In this document: one piece after another, positions 5,420-10,891 of the stretch
Numbering within the stretch: position 1 is the first letter of the stretch
How the letters are laid out: every line of letters begins with the position of its first letter
Assembly (NCBI GenBank): GCA_023425285.1
Contig: JAFACY010000016.1
Location: 1 to 10,891 of the forward strand
DNA from: Bacillota bacterium
GTDB lineage: Bacteria; Bacillota; Clostridia; Tissierellales; Sedimentibacteraceae
DNA: 10,891 nucleotides
Reading direction: 5' to 3'
Position numbers and translations under genes: made by a program
Notes under the pieces: model-generated
Told to the model about the DNA's origin: nothing
The model's input: only the letters and a program-made list of their open reading frames with translations
Database searches by the model: none

Positions 5420-5427
5420 TCTTTAAC

Positions 5428-5536
5428 AATGCGCAGAATATGCGGAAGCTATGTTTTTGGTATAATAGAAAACATGACAGGATTGGCTATTTGTTTCAGG
5501 ATTGTTTTAAAAGTGAAGCTGTTGAAGATGACACAT
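5428..5536 (+). pseudogene. RAYT transposase fragment (third copy)
   Basis: About 109 bases closely match 3737-3845 of the intact gene, encoding the MRRICGSYVF to FKSEA region between the HUH motif and the catalytic tyrosine. One T is missing from the run before GGTATAATAG, so the frame shifts right after YVF. Homology begins 17 bases after a REP-like element and stops at about 5536 inside GATGACAC. Both the start and the C-terminal half are gone. It could have come from a deletion between a REP and the gene interior, like the neighbouring deleted copy but removing different parts. Confidence 0.85.
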
Positions 5537-5681
5537 GGTATAAGCAGCAATATTAATAAACATATATTAGAAGATTAGACAACGAAAGTGTAAGAGCTGA
5601 ATCTCTCTGTAACAATGGCGATATTGCTGAATAATATAATAGTGGAAAATTTTCAATTAAGCATAGCTTTGTGTGAACGTG

Positions 5682-5721
5682 GTAAAAATGTATAAAATAA
5701 TATTATTTTATACATTTTTAC
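5682..5721. repeat. Perfect 40-bp AT-rich palindrome
   Basis: GTAAAAATGTATAAAATAAT (5682-5701) is followed immediately by its exact reverse complement (5702-5721), with no spacer and no mismatch. Flanking bases do not extend the symmetry. It contains no GC-rich core or one-sided T-run, so it is not a typical terminator, although the hairpin could stop or protect RNA from either side. It may be a fossil end of a mobile element, a protein-binding site or a single-strand hairpin. Confidence 0.95.
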
Positions 5722-5846
5722 AAGAATTATTTCTTGAAAAAACCCGAGGTTCAGTTAAACATATTAACAAAGCTCTCAAAAAAGCTTTTTTCAGGAATCC
5801 AAATTACATTGATATTATCACATTTTTTAAAATGATAAACTCTTGA
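5688..5846 (+). CDS. Possible 52-residue ORF starting inside the palindrome
   Basis: The frame runs ATG at 5688 to TGA at 5844-5846 and encodes a hydrophobic start (MYKIILFYTFLQELF) and a protein-like basic part (EKTRGSVKHINKALKKAFF, then RNPNYIDIITFFKMINS). The composition looks more like real protein than most chance ORFs in this DNA, but no convincing ribosome-binding site precedes the ATG, and the first ten codons are made of palindrome. It may be the C-terminal remnant of a lost gene. I recognise no family. The rest of 5537-5935 shows no other gene; a 14-bp palindrome AAAAAAGCTTTTTT lies at 5778-5791 inside this ORF. Confidence 0.2.
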   Translation: MYKIILFYTFLQELFLEKTRGSVKHINKALKKAFFRNPNYIDIITFFKMINS

Positions 5847-5935
5847 TAATAATCATGCAGTATTCTTGCATAAATGTATAAATTTTGCCTTTCTGCCATA
5901 AATGGATATATGAAACAGATTGCTCATACTCAAAA

Positions 5936-6010
5936 GGAATTTTTTATTGCAAAAAATATTTATAAAATTTGTCCCCTTTTTACCGTAATATTTGTTATAT
6001 ATAATAAGAG
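5936..6010 (+). repeat. Promoter-like intergenic repeat, copy 1
   Basis: It shares 30 identical bases with copy 3 (5940-5969 here, 9124-9153 there; core TTGCAAAAAATATTTATAAA), then TTGTCC (5969-5974), and then TTTGTTATATATAAT (5991-6005). The distance from TTGTCC to TATAAT is 25 bases, identical in all three copies. It ends about 45 bases before the start of the membrane-protein gene at 6051. Confidence 0.8.
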
Positions 6011-6050
6011 AGTAAATTCACTAAAGAATGCACAAAAAAGGAGAAAAACT

Positions 6051-6533
6051 ATGAGTAAATCTCAATATGTATTACAAAAGTTATGTCCTGCTTTTCTTAC
6101 AACAGCTTGTCAATATATTTTATTTACACCCATATTTGTTATGTATTTATTTTATATTCTTTGGGTTCCCATACCTTGGATACTGATTGTATCATATATT
6201 CTGTTTCCTCTTATCAGTGCTTATATATGCTGTTTTTTAATAAACAGGAGGAATTTTCATTTCAATTTAAAAAATAAGGCTTCCAAGGCATCAGTACACC
6301 GATTGATTTCCAGGATGCTGTCTGTTATTTGTTTTCTTTTAATCGGATACTATGCAGGCAAACAGGTACTACTTTTTCCGGTATTTATTTCTGATTTGTT
6401 TAATATTTTTGGAGAAAATGCAGGCACCCTTGAATCACTTTTAACCAATATTTTCTTTTATATTTTGGTTGCAATATTTCCAATTACATATGCATTCACA
6501 GAATATCTGTTTGTTCCAGCAAGAAATGAATAG
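6051..6533 (+). CDS. Four-helix membrane protein of unknown function
   Basis: 160 residues from the ATG at 6051, which has AAAAGGAG about 7 bases upstream. The frame stays open up to 5874, but that stretch is the intergenic repeat and has no ribosome-binding site. Hydrophobic segments lie at about 10-34, 40-63, 88-112 and 130-150. A basic loop after the second (NRRNFHFNLKNKASKASVHRLISR) suggests it faces the cytoplasm. No family motif is recognised. It is preceded by the promoter-like repeat copy 1 and ends next to a REP-like element that separates it from a convergent VOC gene. Confidence 0.6.
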   Translation: MSKSQYVLQKLCPAFLTTACQYILFTPIFVMYLFYILWVPIPWILIVSYILFPLISAYICCFLINRRNFHFNLKNKASKASVHRLISRMLSVICFLLIGYYAGKQVLLFPVFISDLFNIFGENAGTLESLLTNIFFYILVAIFPITYAFTEYLFVPARNE

Positions 6534-6549
6534 TAGATATTATTTTTAT

Positions 6550-6598
6550 TGTTAAGGGGACGTGGTTACTGACACCTTCTCTTGACACATCCCCCTTG
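6550..6598. repeat. REP-like element between convergent genes
   Basis: Bases 6550-6574 match the 3378-3402 element at 22 of 25 positions (TGTTAAGGGGACGTGG...ACTGACA). A complementary CCCCCTT at 6591-6597 can pair with AAGGGG at 6554-6559. It lies between the 3' ends of the genes at 6051 and 6611, a usual place for REPs, and could act as a weak two-way terminator. Confidence 0.75.
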
Positions 6599-6610
6599 TA
6601 TTTTGTTCCC

Positions 6611-6994
6611 TTAACCAAAAAAGCTAATGCAAAAAGGATGTCCGACCGGGTCAATAAAAATCGTATAATCCTCGGAGTATTGTACAGAAGCAAAAGTAGC
6701 ACCACAAGCCAAAGCATGGCTTTTGACAGCCTCTTTTTCATTTGGCGTCGAAGCGAAGTCTAAATGTGCCATTTGTTGTTGTTTTCCTTTTTCATTTGGC
6801 CAAACCGGTGGAATGAAGTCCTCTATCTCTTGAAACAGCAGGCATATATATTTATCTGGAGAAATAACAGCAAGCCATTCTTCATCAAATCGATGTTTGT
6901 TCCATCCCAATAATGCAGCATAGAAATCTGCCAACTCCTCTTGATCTGGACAATCTAATGTAAATGACGCAAAATTAATAGTAGGTTTAGACAT
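6611..6994 (-). CDS. VOC-superfamily glyoxalase-like protein
   Basis: 127 residues from the ATG whose complement is at 6992-6994; AAGGAGGAAACTGTTC precedes it on the minus strand. A longer in-frame start 30 codons upstream has no ribosome-binding site and covers the likely promoter (TATAAT at 7031-7036 on the minus strand). The sequence fits the single-domain glyoxalase-like VOC group: FTLDCPDQEELADFYAALLGW at the N-terminus, PPVWPNEKGKQQQMAHLDFAS in the middle with a metal-type His in MAHLDF, and FIDPVGHPFCISFF at the end. Function in this group is mostly unknown; a role in handling a reactive or toxic small molecule is typical of the fold. It is not closely similar to the PhnB-like VOC protein at 4617, and its base composition resembles the host. 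Confidence 0.85.
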   Translation of the reverse strand: MSKPTINFASFTLDCPDQEELADFYAALLGWNKHRFDEEWLAVISPDKYICLLFQEIEDFIPPVWPNEKGKQQQMAHLDFASTPNEKEAVKSHALACGATFASVQYSEDYTIFIDPVGHPFCISFFG

Positions 6995-7096
6995 GAACAG
7001 TTTCCTCCTTAAATTTTTATTTATCTGGCAATTATATTCTATCACATAAGCTGATGTTATGCCATTAAGTTTTTCAAAGGACATACAGAACTTTGG

Positions 7097-7168
7097 GGTG
7101 TATTGTAAAAAATCAAAAAAATGTCCCTTTTTTCCTCATTTATTTGATATATATAATGAAGACATAAA
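7097..7168 (+). repeat. Promoter-like intergenic repeat, copy 2
   Basis: The most diverged copy. ATTGTAAAAAATCAAAAAA replaces the conserved left part, then come ATGTCCCTTTTTTCC, TTTGATATATATAAT and GAAGACATAAA. TGTCC ends at 7126 and TATAAT starts at 7152, a 25-base spacing as in copies 1 and 3. It is about 90 bases upstream of the gene at 7249. Confidence 0.75.
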
Positions 7169-7248
7169 TAAAAAGAGTAAAATACTTATGTAAAGAGGAC
7201 AAGGGTCGCATGATATGATCGGATTATAAGAGGAGGGCTTAAAAATAA

Positions 7249-7791
7249 ATGAAATTTAACAAAAGTATATATAGCAGCATCATAATAATATTATCGATTA
7301 TTTTGATGAAAAATGATATCACAAGAAAATATATAGTGTTATTATATATAATAGTTGCAGTGGCTTGCATTATTTCAATATCAATTGACCTATTATTGGT
7401 GTTTAACAAACCGATGAAATATTTTTCCGGCAATCGCTATTTAGAGAAAAAAACAATTTCTGTTGATAATCATATTTCAGAGATAAAAAACAATAAGCTG
7501 AATTATATTTCAAAATCTGAAAAAGGTTTTTTGTTAATAGGAGCTTTAGTGCTTATTATTGAAGTATTATTTTACAAAAGTAATATGAATATTTTTATAA
7601 TAGCTGTTACTATTATCATGATTTTATTCAGCTCATATTTGCTATTATCTGTATACATATATAATGAAACCAGAACAGAAAAAGGAATCAAAATTTTAAA
7701 AATTAATGAAAAAACTCTTTATTCAATAAACTCATCTAAATTAATAATTTTTATTTTTATTCTTGGCATGATGCTTGTTAAAATAGCTTAA
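7249..7791 (+). CDS. Multi-pass membrane protein of unknown function
   Basis: 180 residues, very rich in Ile and Leu. About five hydrophobic segments: 8-21, 28-52, 94-111, 114-136 and 162-179, with a polar loop at about 55-92 (KYFSGNRYLEKKTISVDN). No conserved catalytic or transport motif is recognised. Ribosome-binding site AGGAGGG lies about 11 bases before the ATG, which is somewhat far but has no better alternative. Promoter-like repeat copy 2 lies upstream, with a 90-base leader that contains no other ORF. The 160-base gap after the gene holds only weak short inverted repeats. Confidence 0.6.
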   Translation: MKFNKSIYSSIIIILSIILMKNDITRKYIVLLYIIVAVACIISISIDLLLVFNKPMKYFSGNRYLEKKTISVDNHISEIKNNKLNYISKSEKGFLLIGALVLIIEVLFYKSNMNIFIIAVTIIMILFSSYLLLSVYIYNETRTEKGIKILKINEKTLYSINSSKLIIFIFILGMMLVKIA

Positions 7792-7951
7792 CATTTCATG
7801 GGCGTGTCCAAATCCTTCTTTTTATGATACCCAATATTTTGGTGTTTTGTGTGAAGATTTGGGGGTGTTATTATTTTAAATTTCTTTTAAAGGATATATT
7901 TAAACAAATTGAAAATAATATTATTAGTTCAATAAACAGGAGGAAGAATAA

Positions 7952-8680
7952 TTGAGTGAAGTCTTAGTAGTTGCAGTGCGCTCCATAATAGCATTTTTTT
8001 CATTGCTTATTTTTGCAAGAATATTAGGAAAGCAGCAAATAAGCCAGTTGACTTTTTTTGATTATACTTTAGGTATTACCATCGGTTCAATCGCTGCAGA
8101 ATTAACTGTAGATTTGTCAAGCAGGGCTTTGCCTCATTGGATCGGCTTATTAAGTTGGGCAATATTGGGTTATACTATGGAATTTATTACAATGAAATGG
8201 AGGTATGCTGCTAAATACATAGAAGGTGAACCTACAATTATTATTATGAACGGAAAAATTATGGAGGATGCTTTGCGTAAAATGAAATACAATGTTTCCG
8301 ATATTATGGAACAATTAAGAAATAAAGATATATTTGACTTAATAGAGGTTGACTTTGCAATTATTGAATCTAACGGTCAATTATCTGTTCTGAAAAAACC
8401 GGAATATGAAAATGTAACATGTAAGGATTTAAAAATAAAAAAAGAAAAATCAGGCATTAGTACTGAGCTGATTTACGATGGTATTTTAATAGAGGAAAAT
8501 TTAAGACAACTCAATAAAGATAAAAAATGGTTGATGAATCAGCTGAAATCTCAGGATATAAAAGATATATCTGAAGTTTTTCTTGCCACCTTAAACCCCG
8601 GCGGATCCTTATATGTTGATAAATATAAAGATCATATAAAGAAAATGTTGGACATAGGCGATTATAAAGGACCTTATTAA
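7952..8680 (+). CDS. DUF421 (YetF-family) membrane protein
   Basis: 242 residues from a TTG start; AGGAGGAAGAATAA places the start firmly. Three N-terminal membrane segments (about 4-22, 37-50, 61-80) hold the family signature RILGKQQISQLTFFDYTLGITIGSIAAE (split over residues 23-50). The YetF cytoplasmic domain follows: GEPTIIIMNGKI near 92-103, the LRNKDIFDLIEVDFAIIESNG strand-helix region, and LSVLKK. An extra 90 residues form the usual longer clostridial C-terminus. DUF421 proteins in spore formers include YetF and the related 2Duf protein of the spoVA-2mob operon, linked to spore membrane properties. This one lacks visible DUF1657. The DUF4363 gene follows after 10 bases, so the two form one operon. 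Confidence 0.9.
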   Translation: MSEVLVVAVRSIIAFFSLLIFARILGKQQISQLTFFDYTLGITIGSIAAELTVDLSSRALPHWIGLLSWAILGYTMEFITMKWRYAAKYIEGEPTIIIMNGKIMEDALRKMKYNVSDIMEQLRNKDIFDLIEVDFAIIESNGQLSVLKKPEYENVTCKDLKIKKEKSGISTELIYDGILIEENLRQLNKDKKWLMNQLKSQDIKDISEVFLATLNPGGSLYVDKYKDHIKKMLDIGDYKGPY

Positions 8681-8690
8681 GGAGAAGTTT

Positions 8691-9056
8691 ATGAGGAAAT
8701 TCTTAGTCAGATCAATACCTATTGTAACCATTATTATTTTCATATTGATTATGCTTAGCGACAATTTTTTAAAGCATTCTTTCAATGAAGATGATAATGT
8801 TGTAAAATACATACAACAGATTATGAATGACGTTAATATAGAAGACTGGGATGAAGCAAATATTAAGCTTATTAATTTGAATGAAGCATGGATGAAAGTT
8901 GTCAGAAGAGTTCAGTTCAGCGCTGAAAGAAATGAAATTAACGATTTTGACAAGAGTATAGCACGACTGCGAGGGGCTATATTGGCAAAAGATAAGGCTA
9001 ATGCATTAATTGAACTCTCAGAGGCATATGAGCATTGGGAAAACCTTGGTAAGTGA
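8691..9056 (+). CDS. DUF4363 family membrane-anchored protein
   Basis: 121 residues. One N-terminal helix (about 8-24, IPIVTIIIFILIMLSDN) anchors a helical extracytoplasmic part with a repeating pattern of Trp, Leu and acidic residues (NIEDWDEANIKLINLNEAW, RRVQFSAERNEINDFDKS, LIELSEAYEHWENLGK). This fits the small DUF4363 family, whose members I recall being encoded next to DUF421 genes in Clostridia. The ribosome-binding site AAGGAG overlaps the end of the DUF421 gene region (TTATTAAGGAG), supporting co-translation. The likely role is as a partner or accessory of the DUF421 protein at the membrane; no enzymatic residues are seen. Confidence 0.8.
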   Translation: MRKFLVRSIPIVTIIIFILIMLSDNFLKHSFNEDDNVVKYIQQIMNDVNIEDWDEANIKLINLNEAWMKVVRRVQFSAERNEINDFDKSIARLRGAILAKDKANALIELSEAYEHWENLGK

Positions 9057-9078
9057 ATATGCAAATGCAATAAAAGGA

Positions 9079-9098
9079 TGTCAAGGGGACAGGCTTCA
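9079..9098 (+). repeat. Partial REP-like element
   Basis: TGTCAAGGGGAC followed by AGGCTTCA matches only the first half of the 25-bp REP-like consensus. It lies 22 bases after the DUF4363 stop and is followed by ACCCTAAACGGGGGTTTTTT (9108-9129), a short stem with a T-run that may end the DUF421-DUF4363 operon. Confidence 0.55.
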
Positions 9099-9117
9099 AA
9101 AATTGAAAGACCCTAAA

Positions 9118-9198
9118 CGGGGGTTTTTTATTGCAAAAAATATTTATAAAATTGTCCCTTTTTTCTTTATTTATTTGTTATATATAATGAGGACATAA
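9118..9198 (+). repeat. Promoter-like intergenic repeat, copy 3
   Basis: TTTTTTATTGCAAAAAATAT and the next bases (9124-9153) are identical to copy 1 over 30 positions. TTGTCC at 9152-9157 and TATAAT at 9183-9188 are again 25 bases apart, and GAGGACATAAA follows as in copy 2. The gene at 9261 starts 72 bases after the TATAAT. Confidence 0.8.
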
Positions 9199-9260
9199 AA
9201 AAATAGTTTGAAGTATATTTTTTAAATCTGAAAAGTAATATGAAATAAGGAGGATAAGAG

Positions 9261-9800
9261 ATGCAAAAATGCAATAATTGTAATAATGACTTCAGATACG
9301 TTGATATTTTGAAATCAATATGGCTTGGCAGGGATAATCCGGTTGTGTGCAGAAAATGTAATGCGGAGTATTACTCAAAGCTTTCTAGCAGGTTAATTAT
9401 ATCTTTTATTATATTTTTACCTTTGATTATTACAAGTGCCGGAAATCTTATCTATATGAACGATTCAGGGAAGGACTTGCTGAGGGTTCCTTTATATGCG
9501 TATATAATATGGATTATTGTCATTGGGTTTTTATTGCCGTTTTTTGTTAGGTACAATATCGGAACAGGAAGAGAAAAATATAAAGATATGTCTTTGCTGG
9601 TATCAAATTTGAAAAATACAGAGGCGGAAGTAATTATTTCAATTTTGAAATCATATGATATTCCATTTTTAAAAAAGTCAGATGAAATGGGGGCAACAGA
9701 AATTTTAACCGGGTCAAATATTTATGGTATAGATTTATATGTCCAGCCACATATGCTGGAAATGGCCAGAGAATTAATAAATACTGACAACATAGTCTGA
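9261..9800 (+). CDS. Zinc-ribbon / two-helix / DUF2007 membrane protein
   Basis: 179 residues in three parts. Residues 1-37 form a treble-clef-like zinc ribbon with Cys4-x2-Cys7 and Cys30-x2-Cys33; together with ILKSIWLG between them this fits the CXXC-20-CXXC family (TIGR04104). Two membrane helices follow at about 43-62 and 76-97. The C-terminal part from about 112 (SLLVSNLKNTEAEVIISILKS, IPFLKKS, IYGIDLYVQPHMLEMARELI) matches DUF2007, a small ACT-like domain thought to act in signalling. Combining both in one protein is unusual to me. AGGAGG is 9 bases before the ATG. Copy 3 of the promoter-like repeat is upstream. Role probably regulatory or sensory at the membrane; unproven. Confidence 0.75.
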   Translation: MQKCNNCNNDFRYVDILKSIWLGRDNPVVCRKCNAEYYSKLSSRLIISFIIFLPLIITSAGNLIYMNDSGKDLLRVPLYAYIIWIIVIGFLLPFFVRYNIGTGREKYKDMSLLVSNLKNTEAEVIISILKSYDIPFLKKSDEMGATEILTGSNIYGIDLYVQPHMLEMARELINTDNIV

Positions 9801-9854
9801 TGATATTGAGGCTCCTTAGTTCTCCCATGTTGAGAAAGTACGAACCCTGAAATG

Positions 9855-9867
9855 ACTGTAATACAGT
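9855..9867. promoter_or_regulatory. 13-bp palindrome upstream of the surE promoter
   Basis: ACTGTAATACAGT is symmetric around its central base and lies 9 bases before the -35 box of the surE promoter, an operator-like place. No specific regulator is recognised. Confidence 0.35.
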
Positions 9868-9876
9868 TACATACTA

Positions 9877-9905
9877 TTTACAATGCTTATGCTTCATGAT
9901 ACAAT
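9877..9905 (+). promoter_or_regulatory. surE promoter (sigma-A type)
   Basis: TTTACA at 9877-9882, a 17-base spacer and TACAAT at 9900-9905 with TG one base upstream, an extended -10. It lies about 30 bases before the surE start and 77 bases after the previous gene, so surE has its own transcript start. Confidence 0.65.
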
Positions 9906-9934
9906 TTACTTATAATAATTGACAGAGGTATGTA

Positions 9935-10705
9935 ATGATTAAGATATTAATAACTAATGATGATGGTATATTTGCAGATGGAATAAGGGTATTGGCTGAT
10001 ATTGCAAAGGATTTCGGAGAGGTTTATGTTGTTGCTCCGGACAGGCAAAGAAGTGCAGTATCTCATGGTATAGAAATACATGATCCGATAACAGTGGAGA
10101 CGGTTGATTTTCCTGTTGATGTTGATGGGGCATGGAGTGTAGACAGCACACCTGCTGACTGTGTACGCATTGCTTTGAATAATCTCCTTGAAGACAAGCC
10201 GGATATTATACTTTCCGGAATAAATAACGGTACGAATTTAGGCGAGGATATATTATATTCCGGTACAGTTGCTGGAGCCATAGAAGGGTATCAGTATAAG
10301 ATACCATCCATTGCTCTTTCACTGGATGGAAACAATTTTGATGTGTGCAAATGTCACCTGGGTGAATTTTTGAAACGATATATTGATATGGCAATGAGCA
10401 GCAGATATGTGCTTAATGTCAATATTCCTTCATGTTCTGCAGATGATTACAAGGGGATTCGTTATGCAGAGCTTTCAAAGGAAGGACAGTATCCTTTCTA
10501 TTTCAGCGGGAAAAAGATAAGCCCGAGAGTAAGCCGCTATGATCTTCGGCTGGCAGGTGTGGCACCTATGGCTGAAAATTCAGACGTACATTTCGTGAAA
10601 CAGGGATATATTTCTGTTACACCTATCGCACCTAATTTTGCAAACTTCGAACATGCCGAGCATCTCATAGGCACCGGTTTATTTGAGGAAACCGCAAATG
10701 CTTAA
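9935..10705 (+). CDS. surE: 5'/3'-nucleotidase SurE
   Basis: 256 residues, usual length. SurE is a cytoplasmic metal-dependent phosphatase that removes phosphate from 5'- and 3'-nucleoside monophosphates and, in some species, short polyphosphate. The N-terminal Rossmann-like domain is complete: ITNDDG with metal ligands Asp9 and Asp10, VAPDRQRSAVSHG with Ser40, and LSGINNGTNLGEDILYSGTVAG with Asn97, all equivalent to the active-site residues known from Thermotoga SurE. The flexible C-terminal part (YPFYFSGKKISPRVSRYDLR, YISVTPIAP) is also as expected. Start chosen at ATG 9935 with AGAGGT about 6 bases upstream. It has its own promoter and terminator. The neighbours do not include pcm or nlpD, the partners known in E. 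coli. Confidence 0.97.
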   Translation: MIKILITNDDGIFADGIRVLADIAKDFGEVYVVAPDRQRSAVSHGIEIHDPITVETVDFPVDVDGAWSVDSTPADCVRIALNNLLEDKPDIILSGINNGTNLGEDILYSGTVAGAIEGYQYKIPSIALSLDGNNFDVCKCHLGEFLKRYIDMAMSSRYVLNVNIPSCSADDYKGIRYAELSKEGQYPFYFSGKKISPRVSRYDLRLAGVAPMAENSDVHFVKQGYISVTPIAPNFANFEHAEHLIGTGLFEETANA

Positions 10706-10730
10706 AACCCCTTAAGGGGGTTTTATTTTC
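10704..10730 (+). terminator. Intrinsic terminator after surE
   Basis: AAAACCCC (10704-10711) pairs with GGGGTTTT (10717-10724) around a TTAAG loop, followed by ATTTT. The stem overlaps the stop codon of surE. This is the clearest intrinsic terminator in the window. Confidence 0.85.
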
Positions 10731-10780
10731 ATGGGGACAATATGTGGCTTACTAAAAGAAAATAAATAAAGGGGAAAATA

Positions 10781-10891
10781 ATGAAAAGCAAAAAATTTAA
10801 ACTGATATTTTTAGTAATTGCAGTTTTAACAGTCATTTCTGCATTGGTTGGATGCAGTAAGGATAATGAGAAAGAAACGACGACGTCTTTT
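10781..10891 (+). CDS. Lipoprotein, N-terminal part only (runs off the window)
   Basis: 37 residues are visible. MKSKKFK is followed by a hydrophobic core (LIFLVIAVLTVISAL) and a good lipobox LVGC with Cys25 as the lipid-modified residue, then a hydrophilic linker SKDNEKETTTSF. AAAGGGGAAAATA before the ATG gives the ribosome-binding site. This start is typical of ABC-transporter substrate-binding lipoproteins and of other surface lipoproteins; the visible part does not decide which. It follows the surE terminator and so starts a new unit. Confidence 0.75.
   Translation, partial: MKSKKFKLIFLVIAVLTVISALVGCSKDNEKETTTSF

Noticed and set aside
5874..6050. N-terminal extension of the four-helix membrane protein
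   Set aside because: It translates the intergenic repeat, has no ribosome-binding site, and a good site precedes the ATG at 6051.
6995..7084. 30-codon N-terminal extension of the minus-strand glyoxalase-like gene
   Set aside because: It covers a likely -10 box and lacks a ribosome-binding site, while AAGGAGG lies before the shorter start.
9954..10394. Three overlapping ORFs on the minus strand opposite surE
   Set aside because: They are antisense shadows of a clearly conserved gene and have no start signals.
10732..10756. ATGGGGACAATATGTGG stretch resembling a REP-like element
   Set aside because: Only short parts match and insertions are needed; the similarity is too weak to call.

Overview
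The window reads as chromosome of a low-GC, Gram-positive anaerobe of the class Clostridia. The signs are AT-rich coding DNA, strong AGGAGG ribosome-binding sites, GTG and TTG starts, a DUF4367 anti-sigma protein, and a DUF421/DUF4363 gene pair. I cannot name a species. There are no tRNA, rRNA or CRISPR loci.

Layout. (1) 1-2909: the 3' end of a sigma-70-family factor gene overlaps a membrane anti-sigma gene by one base. Downstream on the same strand are two secreted proteins (a DUF6147-like one at 914 and an unrecognised one at 1659), a 21-codon ORF with a strong Shine-Dalgarno, and a small two-helix membrane protein. This looks like a cell-envelope response locus, but the regulatory link is inferred. 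(2) 2910-5540: a repeat-rich accessory block built around an IS200-like/RAYT (REP-associated tyrosine transposase) gene. It occurs three times: intact (3513-4277), with a 437-bp internal deletion (3015-3340), and as a roughly 110-bp fragment (5428-5536). The intact gene lies between 25-bp inverted REP-like sequences matching at 24 of 25 positions. Between the intact copy and the fragment sits a GC-richer foreign segment (about 4394-5330) with the tail of an unidentified gene, a hairpin terminator and a VOC/PhnB-like gene on the minus strand. (3) 5541-9260: small membrane proteins, a second VOC protein on the minus strand and the DUF421-DUF4363 pair, interspersed with single REP-like copies. 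(4) 9261-10891: a zinc-ribbon/DUF2007 membrane protein, surE with its own promoter and terminator, and the start of a lipoprotein gene.

The two least expected signals are the three-copy RAYT/REP family, which shows successive stages of decay, and a separate repeat of about 75 bp present three times (about 5936, 7097 and 9118). Each copy ends in a promoter-like TATATATAAT, keeps an exact 25-base distance from a TGTCC element, and lies just upstream of a gene for a small uncharacterised membrane protein. This suggests a repeat-borne promoter or an alternative-sigma regulon. A perfect 40-bp palindrome at 5682-5721 is also unexplained.
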